A stretch of DNA of 6,122 bases from a bacterium. GTDB taxonomy: Bacteria > Patescibacteriota > Microgenomatia > Levybacterales > UBA12049. The translations under genes and the position numbers were made by a program. This document shows positions 5,867 to 6,122 of this stretch, piece by piece. Below the pieces are notes generated by a model that was not told where the DNA came from, ran no database searches, and saw only the letters and a list, made by a program, of their open reading frames with translations. The first letter of the stretch is position 1. The number at the start of each line of letters is the position of its first letter. The stretch spans positions 1-6,122 of the forward strand of contig JAKAEF010000063.1 of NCBI GenBank assembly GCA_021820025.1. Direction: 5' to 3'.

Positions 5867-6122
5867 TTATTTATTTTTATCTAGTGTATCTTCTGATCTT
5901 ATAAAGATCAAATATCTGTTAATTTCATTTTTTCTGGATAGAGAAAATTTTTAAAATGCTTCTAATGCTTTTTTATTTTTTTCTAAAGCATGTTTAAATT
6001 TTTTAGGTATAAGAATTTCTCTAAAAGATGTATCTATACCAATAATAAAGTCTACCTTATCTCCAACTTATAGGTTTGTTGCTTTAAGCATAATCCCATT
6101 TATATACAATCTCCATGCCCTT
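5867..6122 (-). pseudogene. Decayed DUF1905/OmdA (YdeI-like, 'bacteriocin-protection') gene, partial at the right edge
   Basis: Reading leftwards from 6121 in one frame gives RAWRLYINGIMLKATNL, stop, VGDKVDFIIGIDTSFREILIP, KKFKHALEKNKKALEAF, stop, KFSLSRKNEINRYLIFIRSED, TLDKNK, stop. This matches, block by block, the end of the DUF1905 barrel (the NG..LK....VGD.V pattern, then the IP..L..AL helix) and the following OmdA helix pair (F..LS.SR..EI.RYL...KSEE...RN). The frame is preserved, but TAA stops occur at 6070-6068, 5953-5951 and 5869-5867. The second stands where relatives usually have Glu (AFEKLS), so a single GAA-to-TAA change would explain it. Other genes here stop at TAA, so the codon is not reassigned. 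The N-terminal part lies beyond the window. The family name derives from a bacteriocin-related annotation, and the true role is uncertain. This accounts for most of the last 300 bases. Confidence 0.75.

Noticed and set aside
5894..5910. Perfect hairpin TGATCTT-ATA-AAGATCA as a terminator after the membrane protein gene
   Set aside because: The 7-bp stem is AT-rich, lacks a following T-run in the plus direction, and lies inside the recognisable OmdA-like coding remains, so it is probably a chance product of those codons.
5867..6122. TAA reassigned to an amino acid so that the right-edge frame would be an intact gene
   Set aside because: All seven intact genes whose stop is visible end in TAA at the expected family length, including S6, S18, SSB and YchF, so TAA is the normal stop. 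Decay of one gene is the simpler reading.
1..6122. tRNA or rRNA genes, CRISPR arrays, insertion sequences or phage attachment sites
   Set aside because: I looked on both strands and saw no cloverleaf with a conserved TTCRA loop, no regularly spaced repeats, no transposase-like frame, and no long terminal repeats.

Overview
The window is AT-rich bacterial DNA with short intergenic gaps. It probably comes from a small-genome member of the Candidate Phyla Radiation (Patescibacteria), most likely near Microgenomates. This placement is an inference. It rests on the composition, an rpsF-ssb-rpsR cluster with no rplI (L9) after it, a zinc-type S18, poor Shine-Dalgarno signals, and a 531-residue neighbour of no recognised family. 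All seven intact genes whose stop lies in the window end in TAA, and nothing suggests an altered genetic code.

Layout. Positions 1-79 (minus) hold the first 26 codons of a gene with a membrane-anchor or signal sequence, running off the left edge. Positions 163-1428 (minus) encode a membrane-anchored S41 C-terminal processing peptidase with its own promoter. Positions 1483-2457 (minus) are the tight replication/translation cluster rpsF-ssb-rpsR. A 113-bp divergent region (2458-2570) with a 12-bp palindrome separates it from a plus-strand gene (2571-4166) for an unrecognised protein with helix-turn-helix-like segments. That gene converges on ychF (minus, 4150-5247) with a 17-bp tail-to-tail overlap. 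ychF is divergent from a small four-helix membrane protein (plus, 5310-5822), and their promoters interleave. The last 300 bases contain no intact gene. They hold the decayed, left-reading remains of a DUF1905/OmdA ('bacteriocin-protection', YdeI-like) gene with three in-frame TAA stops.

How it works together. The core is translation and genome maintenance (S6, S18, SSB, YchF) next to envelope functions (the processing peptidase, the anchored partial protein and the small membrane protein). The most consistent signal outside the genes is that every transcription-unit head has a -10-like box only 7-13 nt upstream of its start codon and no convincing Shine-Dalgarno. This suggests leaderless or nearly leaderless mRNAs. 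The other points of interest are the internally duplicated membrane protein with paired extracytoplasmic cysteines, the unassigned 531-residue protein, and the YdeI-like pseudogene.
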